This document shows, in pieces, positions 31,301 through 43,283 of a DNA stretch of 64,000 nt. The stretch is taken from positions 2,356,001 through 2,420,000 of the forward strand of contig BSYQ01000010.1 in the NCBI GenBank assembly GCA_030272585.1. The letters run 5' to 3'. Origin of the DNA: Bryopsis sp. KO-2023 (lineage: Eukaryota; Chlorophyta; Ulvophyceae; Bryopsidales; Bryopsidaceae). The translations under genes and the position numbers were made by a program. Positions within the stretch are counted from its first letter, which is position 1; each line of letters opens with the position of its first letter. The notes beneath the pieces are model-generated. The model saw only the letters and a program-made list of their open reading frames with translations. It was not told the DNA's origin and did not search any database.

Positions 31301-32326
31301 TGCCTGATTTGGACTGAAGTCCACAGTGTTCTGTTCCAAACTATTTCGCATGCCAAAACACACAGACTCACAGTGCCAAACGACACCACATTTCTTCTTT
31401 CCGCAATTGTGGTCAAAAAGCCTCTCAGACGATTGCATGTGACAGGTGGTCTTGATGCGGCTGGAAGAAGAGAAAAGGGCTCTCAGGGAAGAAATCCAGG
31501 AAAAAGACTCCAAATTTTCAGCGGAGAGGCAGGTTGCTGGTCAGGCCTTTGCGAAGAGGGAGGCCGCAGCGGAAGCTCGAGTATCTTCGGCTGAAGAGGG
31601 GCAGCGAGCTTCAAGAGAGAACGCTGAAAGGCAAGATGTCTGATCGTTTCTCCTGAGAGACTGCGTGGTTAGGAACAGAACTAAAACGATCAACTTCTTT
31701 CAGGATGCAGCAACATGCAGCGGAGCTTTCAAAGGAACTGGACAGAAGAGCTGAAACGATAAAATGGCTCGAAAGCCAGGTGACAGTGGTGTTTTTTTTC
31801 TGTTTTTTTAAATCTTCTCAGCCGCCGTTCTGCTTAGAGTCACAGGGAAGGAGGGGAAACTCTGGGTGTGGTTTTGTGACGATTCAGGTGTCCAAGATAC
31901 GACAAGAAAGTTTGGACAGGGAGGCTGATTTGTCCAGACGGTTCAGTAACAAAGAGGCAGGCATGAAAGTCGAAATGGAGACTGTTGCTCAAGAGAGAGC
32001 CTCTCTTTGCAATAAAGAGAAGGCAGCAAAGCAGGTAGGGAGCGCGTGGAATTATCTCGCGAACAAGCTTGCTATGCAATTCGCTGGCAGCAGTTTTTCG
32101 AAATGTTGACATACTTTGTGGGGCTGCTTTGCTTTTGCAGCAAGTCAGCAATCTGAAACGGCACCATCAAGCCGAACTGTCCAGGGTTGAGGTCCGAGTG
32201 AAGGAGACGCTGTTGGCCAAGGATGCGAAAATCAACACACTGCAGGAAGAGATCAACGGGAAGCAAGCGGAAATAGAAAACCTGAAAAGAACTCTTTTGA
32301 AGCACAAACAAGAACTGGACATATGA
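28390..32326 (+). CDS. CEP131: CEP131/AZI1-like centriolar-satellite coiled-coil protein, 5' incomplete
   Basis: The exons are 28390-28621, 28657-28804, 28913-29533, 29619-29864, 29969-30160, 30256-30414, 30497-30637, 30731-30972, 31057-31234, 31446-31630, 31704-31779, 31888-32034 and 32141-32326, coding for about 916 aa. The second exon encodes an IQ-like motif (ARVIQMYWRRHRSHKK). The C-terminal two thirds is continuous coiled coil. The segment HRWSDELKRQRETW and the following AxxMEPKFVQM resemble the conserved CEP131 core (WTEELKR... GLEPE). The end (HHQAEL...VKETLLAKD) resembles the CEP131 C-terminus, as does an LMRLEEEKRAL block. CEP131 acts at centriolar satellites and the transition zone and is needed for cilia or flagella in several lineages. 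The introns after 31234 and 31630 begin with GC. The intron at 28622-28656 would be only 35 nt. A generic coiled-coil protein is the alternative. Confidence 0.75.
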
Positions 32327-33471
32327 TATCCTGGTCGTGCCTCTGTCTTCCCTTAATTGCTCATTGTTTTCTTGGCTTGGGTTTTAACTGTTGGTTTTTC
32401 TTCTCCTCTCAAATTGGCTTCTTTTGTAAATGGCTCCAGGTTTTTCAGGGTTTTTTTTTTCTGGGGGAGATCCATCTTTTTGGAAAGGAAAAGGCATGCT
32501 CTTTCGACCTAAACGATATATAGCAGGCACAATTTTTTCGATCCGTTTCAACACGGCCCGGCTTTTCACGCTTTGGTGAAAAACAAAAACAAAAAACCAA
32601 TAACTGGGGGAAATCACATCACTGGTAGCATTTCTGAGACACGCCATATCCAAATCATTTCATTTAAAAACTTCTCTCCCACTAGACTGATTTGCAACAC
32701 AATGACCACTGCGTCCATACATCAAACGAAACAAACGTCCCCCTCGATACACTCCCTCCCCCCAAAACTTAATTTGCTTTTTTTTATATATAGTGCCCAC
32801 GACACAACGTAACCCCCCCCCTCCAAGAATCCAAGGAGGCCGCTAATGAAGAGAAAAGAAAAACACAAATATAATCAATCAATATCATATACCATATCAT
32901 ACCATGCCCATATCATATCATCCCAGGGAGGGGGTCCATGGTTTTTCCACCCATGTCAGTTATTGACCAGCGATTCCTGCAAGATGTTCGAATCTTGCGC
33001 AAAAACCGCCAGGATTTTTTTTTTTTTTTTTTGCCCCCTTTTATATTTCCCCCCGGCCATGTTATCCTAGCACATATCAGTAACTTTGCTTCCAACAGAG
33101 AAAAAGGCCTACCCTTGCCCCCATAACTGTGCTGCTAATGTATCCACTTGTTCACGATTCCTCAAAGTAATTTTGTTCTTGATGTTTTGCCACTACGAAT
33201 TTTTCCTCGGCACTCCATTCCCCATTTTTGTTTTTTTTGGGGGTGCGTTCCTTTTTTTTCCGGTTTCGGTGTTTTTCTGAATAGTTTCGCATGTATACAT
33301 CATCGAAAATTTCAACCCAACCCCCCCCCCCAAAAAAAAAAGAAAAAAAGAAACAGGGTGCCTTTCCTTTCCTGCCAAAACTTAAAAAGAAAAAAAAATA
33401 GAAGAAGGAAGGATGAACGAAATCTAATAACTCTGTTTCTCTCTCTCTCTTGCCCAATCCCCAACCCCCAG
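32327..33471. other. Convergent 3' region, low complexity
   Basis: No gene is seen between the CEP131-like and GT2-GH9 stop codons. The stretch contains poly-T/A tracts and another C-run/A-run junction at about 33320-33341. Confidence 0.55.
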
Positions 33472-36400
33472 TCAGGTATCCACTACTTTTAACCATTCGA
33501 ACACACCGAATCCATGATAGCATTTGGAGAAGTCTGTGTCGCTTGCTAGAGCACCCAACGCCGACGTGAACCCTGCATTATTCATGAGGGAAACCCGGCT
33601 CTGCTTGACATTTCCCCTCAAATCCTGGAAACCGTCATTATCGTCAGGGCCAGCCACCAGAGCTCCAGTCAGTTCCTGTGGGTTAGCAAACTTGCTCCGC
33701 TGATACGCGGCCGGGCACTCCGCAGGATGATCAGGGCAAGACGCCCCCTGATGGATGGGCTGAGTCGGTGAATCATCCCCCCACCCCACCACGAAACTCC
33801 TCCCGCTGTCCCCGAGGGCGTAACCCACTTGCGACATGGCCCAGCACTGATAACCCCCGAGTTTCGACCTTTTGACCCCCTCGTTTTTCATGTATTTGTT
33901 GTAAACGAGAGCTATGAATGCGATGTTGGACACTCGTGGCAGAGGGTCGGTTTCCCCTTCCCATGCCAGTCTGGCGGGGGTCACCAGAACTTCGTCCTTC
34001 CATGTGTCCAGGTGCTTCTCGGCGCACTGGATGTAATCTTCGACCCTCGTCACTTTCGCCAGGAGGGTGCAGACAGCTGGTCCAACGTTGTCATAGTCAA
34101 ATACGTGGGAATCGCTCTGGAACGCATTCATATGCTCCCTGGCTGCATCTATGTACTTCTTTTCATTCGTTGCGAGGTACAGCCAAGCTGCAGCCCATGC
34201 CAGATCGTCCTCAAAGCTGGTGGAAACGTATGCGGGGCTGAATATCACATCGGAGTAGAGTCCTTTAGACTTTACACCGAACTCGTACAGCTGTATGGCA
34301 TGTTCCAGCAGTGCCTTTGAATATGTCGGGTCTGACTGACTGAACACCACCGAGGCCGATGCCAGAGCAGCAGAAGTCGCCCCAGCCACATCACTCCCCG
34401 GAGCCCCAGGCGATATTTTTTTCCCGACCCTTCGCCTGCCTTTCAACACGTCCCGGGGGCGGCCAGATCTCGACACGCTGTTGACCAACACATACAGCTC
34501 ATCCTCCGCTGTGTGTGCCTCCAGGAAATAGTCTGTCGCCCAACGAATCGTCCCTTCTGCATGTTTTTTCTGATCTCCGTACCCACTCGGGAACTCGATC
34601 AAACCCCATGCCAGAATGCTGGTCGCCACAGCCATTGGAAATCCGTGCTTCATGGTGTCCATCCCGTCATAGTAGCCACCGACGAGCGAGGTGCCCTCCA
34701 CAGTCCTATCCAGCACACCGGAATCGGATCGCCATGGGATTCTGTTGTCTGGGGGGAGGAAGCCAGACCTCTGAGCATCGTAGAAAAGAAGCGATTTCGA
34801 CAGAGCCGATTCGTAGTCCCAGACCTCAAAATGTCTCAGCCACATCCCAGCAATCGCCGCTCCCAGAGCAGCGACCGACACGATGGCTGCCAGAATTGCC
34901 ATGCCTTTCATCAGCCTCGTTTTGAACAATGTGTAGTACAGAACCACCACTGGGGGAACGGCATTATAAACACACAGCGCAATGCTCAGAATTATGACGC
35001 TCTTCGAGTTTGGCTCTGGGTAGCCTGCCAGGAGAAACAGCCCAGCGACCAGACTCCCTATTGAAATCACCAAGGTGAGGGCAGCAACCGTTACTTCGAC
35101 AATAACGCACGGCTGCTTCACAGGCCTCTTATTGGGTGTGGAGTTGCCCGGGGAGAAAACAGAACCCTCCGATCTGGCCTCTTCGGTGAAACTGGTCCCC
35201 GAGGCAGCCCCAGTGATTTCGGATGAAGATAATGGCCCCCCACTGTTGGCAGGCTCCTTCTCCCCGATCGAAATCAAATACGGCTTGTCCGTGGGTTCAT
35301 TGGCTGGGCTCTTGGTGGTGGTGCCGGCCGGAGTGTCCTCTGCGTTGCATTTTTTCATGGTCTCCACCACGCTGTCCACAGTGGCAGTGAAATCGTCGTG
35401 GCAATGCATTTTCCGGCTCAGTGCTTGTGCCAACCCTCGGAAGAAGGCGATCCAGAAAAGCTGATCAGCCAAATTGGACAGCCAGATTTGCAGCCCTGAT
35501 GAGGGATACCAGGGAGCGTACATCGTTACGGTCAATAGTGGGTAATATACAATGAATCCCTTCAGAAATTCCTCGTTCAGGACGGCAGGCATGACCCCCA
35601 GCCATATTGCCAGTGCTGGTACCAGCAGAGCGATCGGAACCAGCAGCATGGACACCAGCTGAGAAAGAGTGGCTGCCAAATAAACGAATTTTTCCAGAAT
35701 GGGGAATGAGCTTCCAAAGAGGGGATTTCGCCTTCCGAAAAGCACCAACACGGAGGACAGGGCCCTGCAAGGAAAATCAAAGTGAATGTGTAAGCAAAAC
35801 CAACTTTTTACAGGTGAACTTGCTCTCTTGGCCAATGGATTTGTTAACAGTTGAGGCAAGGTAGAAGAAGAGGCTGGCCAAATGAGGTTGAACTGATGGT
35901 TCCACGGATGGAGTGTTTCTGTGGGTGAGGGTTGGAGATTTTCTGATTGCATGACACATAGCACGTTTCACAGAGTTGATTTTTTGGCAGCTTCGATGGA
36001 AGAAAAGGGCAAGGCACGCACCAGTTCGATCGGTCGGAAATCAGCCTTCCGATACCAGGGGCGCGTTCCGACGTCGCCAAGGGGTCCTCCAAATATATGA
36101 ACTTCTCCCCTCTCTTGGCCATTTCCGCCACCAGGGCGTAATCTTCGGAAGGAACAGTTTTGTCGAACAGGTCAACTCTCTTCAGCACATCCAACCGAAC
36201 GGCGAAGTTCATCCGCAGAGAGGTGGTGGGAATGTTGCCCAGGGCCGAGCCCACGCCAGTCGTTCGTAGTCTGCGTGCAAGGAAATTCGCGACGAAAGAG
36301 TCACTCGGCAGTCCTTGGGGAGACAACACAAGGCCCGTGTGCTCCAGCACAGCCAGCTTCGTTTTGAAAAATGTTTCGTGACAGATTTGGCCGGCGTCGA

Positions 36401-36998
36401 CGACGAAAACAACATCCTCGGTTTCATCGTCGCCCTCGGGAATGTTTGCTTTGAACGAGAGGCCATAAAGTCTCGCGAGCGTGTAGTTGAAGGAGCGAGC
36501 CCGCGAGTTGAACTCCTGCTTCCCAGCATCCCGAGATACATATTCCACGACCGTGCCGTCGTTGTCAACCTGCTTCTCCACCCAGTGTTTCTTCTCGTAA
36601 TCCCCGCAGTCGTCCACCACGTACAGCGCTTTCTCGCAGGTGGGGGGAGCGGGAGCTTTCAACAGAGCTTCCACAGTGTTCTGCAAGCTTTTTAGGGAAG
36701 CATCGGTGGTGTGGACTAGCACGCGCAAGGTTCTTCTCGATTTATTCGAGTCCTCCTTGTTGCTGTCGTTTTCGTTATGCCGAGTGGACGCCGTGAGAGC
36801 GATTGCTGACAAAAGGGCCGCAAAACCAGACAGTATTTCCACGACCAGGACGAACACGCCATATCCATACCACTCCACTTCGAGTGTGTGCAGCGCTCTC
36901 TGTCTGAAGTAAAATCCTGCAGCCGTTAAAGTTATCCCAAACAAAACCCATCGTAAAAGAGCAGCAGCAGCGTGTACTACACACGAGGCTCCCCCCAT
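33472..36998 (-). CDS. GT2 (cellulose-synthase-like) fused to GH9 domain, membrane protein
   Basis: The exons are 36998-36022 and 35764-33472, with a GT-AG intron at 36021-35765 inside a Trp codon, giving 1089 aa. Two N-terminal membrane segments precede a cytosolic GT2 domain. Its acidic motifs are D129-D130, D201-A-G and S-E-D286. The motif normally written QxxRW reads DRSNW (322-326), followed by the family's ALxS...NPL helix. About six more membrane segments (roughly residues 345-560) lead to a GH9 domain, presumably on the outer face. It contains GGYYDGMD with D692 and D695, the GH9 nucleophile-side pair. The usual general-acid Glu, before the NNAGFTSAL block, is Arg1049, and the HHR loop reads IHQ. 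The fusion would couple beta-glucan synthesis with editing or release. The missing residues (second Asp of DxD, Q and R of QxxRW, GH9 Glu) suggest altered or lost catalysis. The GH9 half also aligns with KORRIGAN-like enzymes. Confidence 0.85.
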
Positions 36999-38441
36999 GT
37001 TTTCTTTTTCTCTTGCTCGACCGCGGCCCTGGAGTAGCTTTATCCCTTGCGTGACTTCGAAGAGGTCGTACAATGACTAGTTTCTTGCACGCACGTGTCT
37101 CACGGTGCGTTTCCGTTGTAACTCATCACCACCAGCGTAACGGCTGCAGGCGGCTGGGTGGATTTCTATTTCCGGGCGGGGGGGTTGGTGGTGTTCGTTT
37201 CTGCCAGACTTTCAACCCTCTGCTTGTCGCCCAGGGACACATCTCGGTGCGGTTTGTTGGTTGCGTTGGATGTTGGCTCGATCACGAGGCTTGGTTCGTT
37301 CGTTTGGATGAAGGAGGAACGGGTGCCAAAGAATGCTGCATCACAGCAACGACTCGCAGGAGTGCAGGAATTCACTTTGATTTCGACGGGGTTTTCTTGA
37401 CACTTGAGATCGAACCTTTTTGGACGGAGAGGTGCCACACGGTGTGCGACGGCAAAGGAAGCCACCACGAACTCGTTCTCATATCAGTTCGCCACGAGAA
37501 AAGGATGGATGGCGTAATTCCATGCACCTTCCCGAGACGGCGATAGCCCGTAATTCCTGCGCTACGCAATCACGCCGTGCTCAACACACCGGAGAGGGAG
37601 GGGCTTTTTGAAAGCAGGGAGCCGACCCTCTGTTTGGGGAAGCCTCCATCACGAAACCGAGAAACTGCGCACAGCAGTACGCCCTGGTGACAGATGATCA
37701 GTCAGAACAGCCCGAACACGATCAGACAATTGGGGTGTTGGCACAGAAAAATAAGTAAAGCGTTGTCTCGTTGTCCCAGTGGAATTTCTGATCGGTTCCA
37801 AATGCTCGCACGTCCAACCGACGATAAAAGTCCACTGATATGAATGATGGATTTGGAGAAAGCCCAAACAAGCGCGGCACTTGATACTGGCGCAATTGTG
37901 ATACGGCCGCTTAGGTCACATGATTTATGCATTCGAGGTATGACTGGCTTGGTGCAGGCGTAGTCCCACGTTGTCGAGACAGTTTGGGTTGTGTTGTGAC
38001 ATGGGGTTTGGAAATAGGTTGAATCATATGACTCTGGATCCAGGCCTAGGTACGAGGTAGGAGTTGGCAATTCGTTCCAGAGAGAGGGGAAAATGTCAAA
38101 AAATGAAGATGAGGAGTGGTTGCAGTGAACAGTTTGTAACACAATTAACTTTCGCCTACTTGTGAAAAACATCACAAACATCTCACACTACCCGGGGCAA
38201 AAAGAAAGAAAAAAACAGAAGGAAAGGAGACTCCCCAGCAACAACACACATTTTGCTGGAAATTCGGAAATTCTCTAATTCACCCTTTCTTTTGGTGCAA
38301 GATCCGATCCACACAATGTGTGTCAGACGGAGGCAGCGATCGCTTTCCGGATCGGCTTGGAAACTGGGGTCGATGAGGGAGCCATCAAATTCCCCCCTTT
38401 TAGTGTGTGTTCCTTTCATTCGTGTCGTGCGCGCGCCTCCG
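36999..38441. other. Divergent intergenic region between GT2-GH9 and KTI12
   Basis: No supported gene; the ORFs here resemble nothing and look like chance. The two flanking genes are transcribed away from each other, so promoters for both are expected. Confidence 0.5.
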
Positions 38442-40972
38442 ATGCCACTGATCGTTATCAGCGGCCAACCGTCCAGTGGCAAGAGCACAGTGGTGCAATC
38501 TCTGGCAAAGCGCTTGGAAGACAAGCAACAAGAGGTGGTGGTGGTGGATGAGCCTGGATTGCTGCTGAAGCGTGACGAATCGTACAAAGGTGTTGTTGCA
38601 TGGACAGCACATTGGTGTTTCGTTTTTTTGCATGGGAACCCCCTGTCTTGAATCATGATTTCTCTGCAACCAGACGCTGTCTGCCAGAAAAACACTCGGG
38701 GCAGCTTGAGGTCTGCAGTGGAGCGAGCTGTTACGAAGACGGCTGTTGTGATTTTGGATTCTATAAACAACATCAAGGTAGCCTCCCGGGTTCTTTTGAA
38801 TTTATTAGAAGAAAAAACGAGGTTTGAAAGAGGAAAGCATCCCCATAAAAAAAAGGAAAATCGACAGGATGGGCACTCTCTTAAAAAAATAAAATAAAAT
38901 TGTTGATTATTTTGGGATCGAAACCATGGAATATCAATTCAGATAATTTTAAGCATTTTTTTTGTTGGGAGTTGTGACAAGGAGCGCTGGGGGTGTTTGA
39001 GGAACGGAAGGTCGTAATGCAACAAAACGCTTCTTTCTTGTTTGCCTAGGGATTTCGATACGAACTTTGGTGCATTGCGAGAACAGCAGGGACTAGGTAT
39101 TGTGTGGTGAGTATATATTGACACCCTGCTTCTTCGCTGCTTTTTTTTTGGGGGGGGGATTGTTGTTGTTTTTTTGGCTGGCAATATGAGAACTGAGCGG
39201 TGAACAGCTACGACCTCAGCTTTTTTTTTCCCACGCAAGTTTTTGCTTGCAAGATGCGTGCTCCATTTTTCTTGTTTTGTTTGTTCTTCCCCTTTTTTTG
39301 GGGGGTGGGTTTGCCATGAACGGCTTCTGATTTTGTTTTCTGTTTTTTAAATCAAAGATCCACGTTGATACCAAATCCGAAGTCTGCGAAAGCTGGAACA
39401 AGGACAGGGAGGGAGACAAGTACAGCGACGAAATGTGAGCTCAAATGGAAAAAAAAAACGACGCACTCACAGACAGCAGTGAAAAAAAAAAGAAGAAAAA
39501 AAAAATCCCACTTCTTTTTCAAACCCTCTCTGTCTCTCTCACATTAAAATTTTCTTGACAAGGGTTAATTGCCAATGCAAGCAAAATTTTTAAATTCTAT
39601 TTTTGATTTTATTTCAATTTTATATTTAAATTTATTTCGATTCTAGTTTTAGTTTTATTTAAAATTTAATTAAATTAATTATTTTTTTGTGGAAATTAAG
39701 TGTATGTCAGTGACCTGATTTTTGGACTTGTCTGTTGGATGGTGGCGTTTCAGATTGGAAGATCTTTTGAGATCGTTCGAGACCCCTGATTCCAGGAATC
39801 GTTGGGACCATCCTTTGTTCACAGTCAAACCAGGTTAGTTGAAGAAACAGAAAGAACCTCATTCAACACTTGATCCGAAATGGCGGAAATCTACCTACTG
39901 GATTCTTTCACCTTGACGATTTGTCTTGTGGGGCCAAGGAGGTTTATTCGCTCAATTAATTCCTGCTTATTCCCGCTTGCATTTCTCCTTTTGGACGCAA
40001 TCAAACCCCCCCCCCCAAAAAAAAAAAAAAAAAAAAAAAAAAAGAAATAAACATGGAATAAGTTATTGGCATTGGATGCATTCACCGATGTTAGATTGTA
40101 GAGCATGATCTGACCCCCACCCCACCTTCTTGTTTTTTTAAGCTATTGGTGAAATCGAGGTGCCCTTGACCGCTGCTGTGAACGCCATTCTCGGAATCAA
40201 CGATCAGAATTCGAGGGGATCCATTGCCAGAAACCTGACTCCCACATTGGCCACCGTAAACGCATCGCTTTCTGCAACCAACACTCAGTACGAAATCGAT
40301 AAAGCTGCCCAGGTGGGAAACGATTGAATTTATTTATTTAATCAATTAATTAATTAGTTCTTTTTCTTGGTTTGGTATATATGTACATGTATTTTTGGTT
40401 GGCATCGGTCAATTTGCGAATCAATTGACAATGTTTTGAATGTGCCATTTAGACAGTTTTGGACGAAGTGGTGAGAGCTCAGTCTGAGGCGGGTGGGGAA
40501 GCTGCAGGGATTGTGGAGTTTGAAAAGGAGCTGCCGACTTTGCGGCTGGACAGACACGTGACAGTCGCTGGTGAGCTCTTCGTACACCAAACTCGGACAA
40601 AAAAGAAACAAGAAATAAAAAAACAGACTTAATTCGAATCGAAGAAAAATAAGGAAAATAGGGGGGGGGGAGGCAATGCTTGCCATTGTTTCAATTCAGA
40701 AGAAATTAAAAAAATAAAATAAGAATTGAACGTAGAAAAAAACTTGTAAAAAAAAAAGCTCGACAATTAGCTTCTTCTTGTGAGTTTTTGTGTGCTTTTT
40801 TGCTGTGTTGGTTGTAAGGCTCCAATTTCTCGTTTGCTTCTTTTCAACAGAGCTCAGGAGACTGAAGCGTGGGTTCCTGAAACTTGCCACTCAAATCCAA
40901 AGGTCCAGAGTTACGGATTCTCAGAGCGCAAAACGGCTATTCATAGGATACTTAGAAAACGGGATTCAGTGA
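38442..40972 (+). CDS. KTI12: KTI12-like P-loop protein (Elongator partner), eight exons
   Basis: The exons are 38442-38589, 38674-38777, 39051-39107, 39358-39434, 39754-39833, 40143-40312, 40453-40570 and 40851-40972. All are bounded by GT-AG with consistent phases, giving 291 aa. The N-terminus is the nucleotide-binding loop GQPSSGKS (residues 8-15) after a short hydrophobic strand. The order DSINNIKGFRYELWC and later NRWDHPLF matches the KTI12 family. KTI12 proteins are P-loop ATPases that associate with the Elongator complex and support modification of wobble uridines in tRNA; the closest relative is PSTK, the kinase of Ser-tRNA(Sec). The length (yeast about 313 aa) and the NRWD block favour KTI12. 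Introns carry long homopolymers, including C11-A27 at 40006-40043. AAR2 begins only 22 bp after the stop codon. Confidence 0.9.
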
Positions 40973-40994
40973 GAAGCAAAACCATACAATCACC

Positions 40995-42221
40995 ATGGCC
41001 AGCCCCAGTTTGTACCAAGTCGATTTAGACCCTGATTCTGCACTCGACGCGGTGAAATCAGGAGGGACGATATTGCTGGTCGACGTACCCCCCGGCACAT
41101 GCATAGGAATCGATCACAATGCATTTGCGGTGGGGGAAAAATTCGTTGGGGTGAAAATGGTGCCTCCAGGTGTGCATTTCATTTCCAGCTCGTCTGGGGA
41201 TTCCCAGGGGGGTTTCGCACCCGTGGTGGGTTTTTTTGTGCATGTCAGACCAGGGGACATCGTTGTTAGGCGTTGGAACAAGGAGGAGGAAATGCTGGTT
41301 GGCATGGAAGGGGGCGAATCGGAGGAGGAAGGGTACAAGCGAGGGGTGTTGAATTTTGATTTTGATTCCGGATTGGCCCCGTATGATTTGCGAGGGTGGA
41401 AGAAATGGAGGGGCTTGAGCGAGTTCATAACTGAGGAGATCGTTGAACGGGTTTCACCGGTGGGGGGTTGCATGTCAGTCATGGGGGAAGGCATCAAGAT
41501 GGATGTGAATGGATCCACTGTTGCTGAACGGGCTCTTTTGGAACAGTTGGGGAAAGGGAGGGTGGATTTGAAGGACGCCGGTGTCGAAGGGAAAGTTTCG
41601 GGGAATCTGGGCGGGCGTTGCTTCTACACCAAAATCCACAGCTTCGCGAGGTCCACAGAATTAACGGGTTCCGAACTCACAGCGATCCATTTGGACAAAT
41701 CTCCCATTCTGGAGAGTGTTTTGACATCAAAGTTTTCGGCAGATCCGGACGGGCTGCTGGGGGAACTGCAGTTCGCCTTTGTGAGTTTCGTCATGTGTCA
41801 GTCTCTGCAGGGGCTCCAGCAATGGAAATCCATCCTCGGCTTGATGTTGGGCTGCGAACATGCATGCCTCGACACCCATCGAGATTTGTTCGTCAAATTC
41901 TCTAGATGCGTTCGACATCAGCTAGCTTTTGGGCTGGGGACGTGGACCTCGTCAGACTCAGAGGCATCCAGCTCCAATTCGGAGGGGTTTCTGCTGGAAG
42001 GCATATTGGGCGATTCTGTGCTGGATGAGAGTTTTCTCAAGGGGGGGTTGATGGATTTTTTGGGTTGCGTGCATGAGGCTTGTGAAGGGGAATCTGACGG
42101 GGTCGATGTCGAGCTGTATGGGGAGTGTCTAAAAATCGGGGAATTAGTCAAATTAAAGTTGAATTGGGAATTAGAGGATGGAGAATGCGGCGAGTATGCA
42201 CCAGTTGTTGTGGACTTGTGA
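40995..42221 (+). CDS. AAR2: AAR2 splicing factor, single exon
   Basis: The protein is 408 aa and unspliced. The start is ATG in the context CACCATGG. The N-terminal half has the AAR2 beta-barrel motifs: GGTILLVDVPPGT near residue 20, a G.DH.....FxGVKMxPPGxHF block, and GFFVHVRPGDIVVRRW. The next conserved features are PYDL..W..LS with VERVSP, and then the helical C-terminal half (LLGELQFAFVSFVMCQS). AAR2 binds the U5 snRNP protein PRP8 during cytoplasmic assembly and is exchanged for BRR2 in the nucleus. The length agrees with other members (about 350-400 aa). No intron is present, unlike the KTI12 gene directly upstream, and the 22-bp gap leaves no room for an independent promoter outside KTI12 exon 8. 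Confidence 0.93.
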   Translation: MASPSLYQVDLDPDSALDAVKSGGTILLVDVPPGTCIGIDHNAFAVGEKFVGVKMVPPGVHFISSSSGDSQGGFAPVVGFFVHVRPGDIVVRRWNKEEEMLVGMEGGESEEEGYKRGVLNFDFDSGLAPYDLRGWKKWRGLSEFITEEIVERVSPVGGCMSVMGEGIKMDVNGSTVAERALLEQLGKGRVDLKDAGVEGKVSGNLGGRCFYTKIHSFARSTELTGSELTAIHLDKSPILESVLTSKFSADPDGLLGELQFAFVSFVMCQSLQGLQQWKSILGLMLGCEHACLDTHRDLFVKFSRCVRHQLAFGLGTWTSSDSEASSSNSEGFLLEGILGDSVLDESFLKGGLMDFLGCVHEACEGESDGVDVELYGECLKIGELVKLKLNWELEDGECGEYAPVVVDL

Positions 42222-42501
42222 AATCGCTGGATGCATGTTTTAGGGTTACTTAACGTTCAGACAGGAACCAGGAGTTTAACAAGAATCAGTTGTTGTAAAC
42301 CGAGATCAAGGGAGGTTACTCATTCAAAACCACCATGGATACTTGTCAGACATTGCAAACCACACTTCACTTTACCTTCATGTGTTGAAGGAAACCTGTG
42401 GGGTTTCACATTTAGCTTCGTTACAAGATATTCTCTACAGATTTCAACCAACCTTGTTCATGTTTTTTCCACTTGTATTTCGAACCCTGCTTTTTCAAGT
42501 T

Positions 42502-43196
42502 CTATGTCGCATTGTGCGCATTATCTATGTTGGGTGGTTGAAGTCCAAAGGCTGGCAGCACCACGCTGAACCAAGAAACTAAGAAATTCAAACCCTTCCT
42601 TTCCCCCCCTCCTTTGCCTTCGGAATCAGCGGGATGCCTTTGCTCTTTTAGCAGCAGACTCATGAAGCTGGGAGTCTGACATGGATGCACGAAGTACCAA
42701 GGGGTGTGCAAAAGGGGGTGTTCCTACATATCATACACGTTGTTTTCAAGTTCCAACTTTGGCATGCCTGCATGAAGCTGTCGCTTCAATATTAATTGCA
42801 CGGATGAATTGCCTTTTCCAAATTTTTTTCCAATTTATTTCTTCCAATTTTGGCAAAAAAATAAAAATTGCTGGTTTTCGACAGTCAGACCCAAGGAGGA
42901 GAACTGACCCTATCGAAAATTGAAAGTTCTTTTCCCTTGGAAATCTTACTGCAACCCAGATATGAACAAGCCGGTCAGCATACATTAGCAGAAACAGCTG
43001 CTGAGTCCCCACTCATTCGCTCTACTGCCGATCGAAGTTGGGGAAAGTCTTGAAGGATTTGCGTGAAGCCCAGCGGCGTGCCATCTGTCACATCAAAGAT
43101 CCCATCTCAGTAAAAAAAATAAAATCAGATCTGATCTGAAATCAGATGAAAGTGATCTAAACCCCATAAAGTGTGGTGGGAAGAGGAACCTATATC

Positions 43197-43232
<36 letters not shown>

Positions 43233-43233
43233 A

Positions 43234-43283
<50 letters not shown>

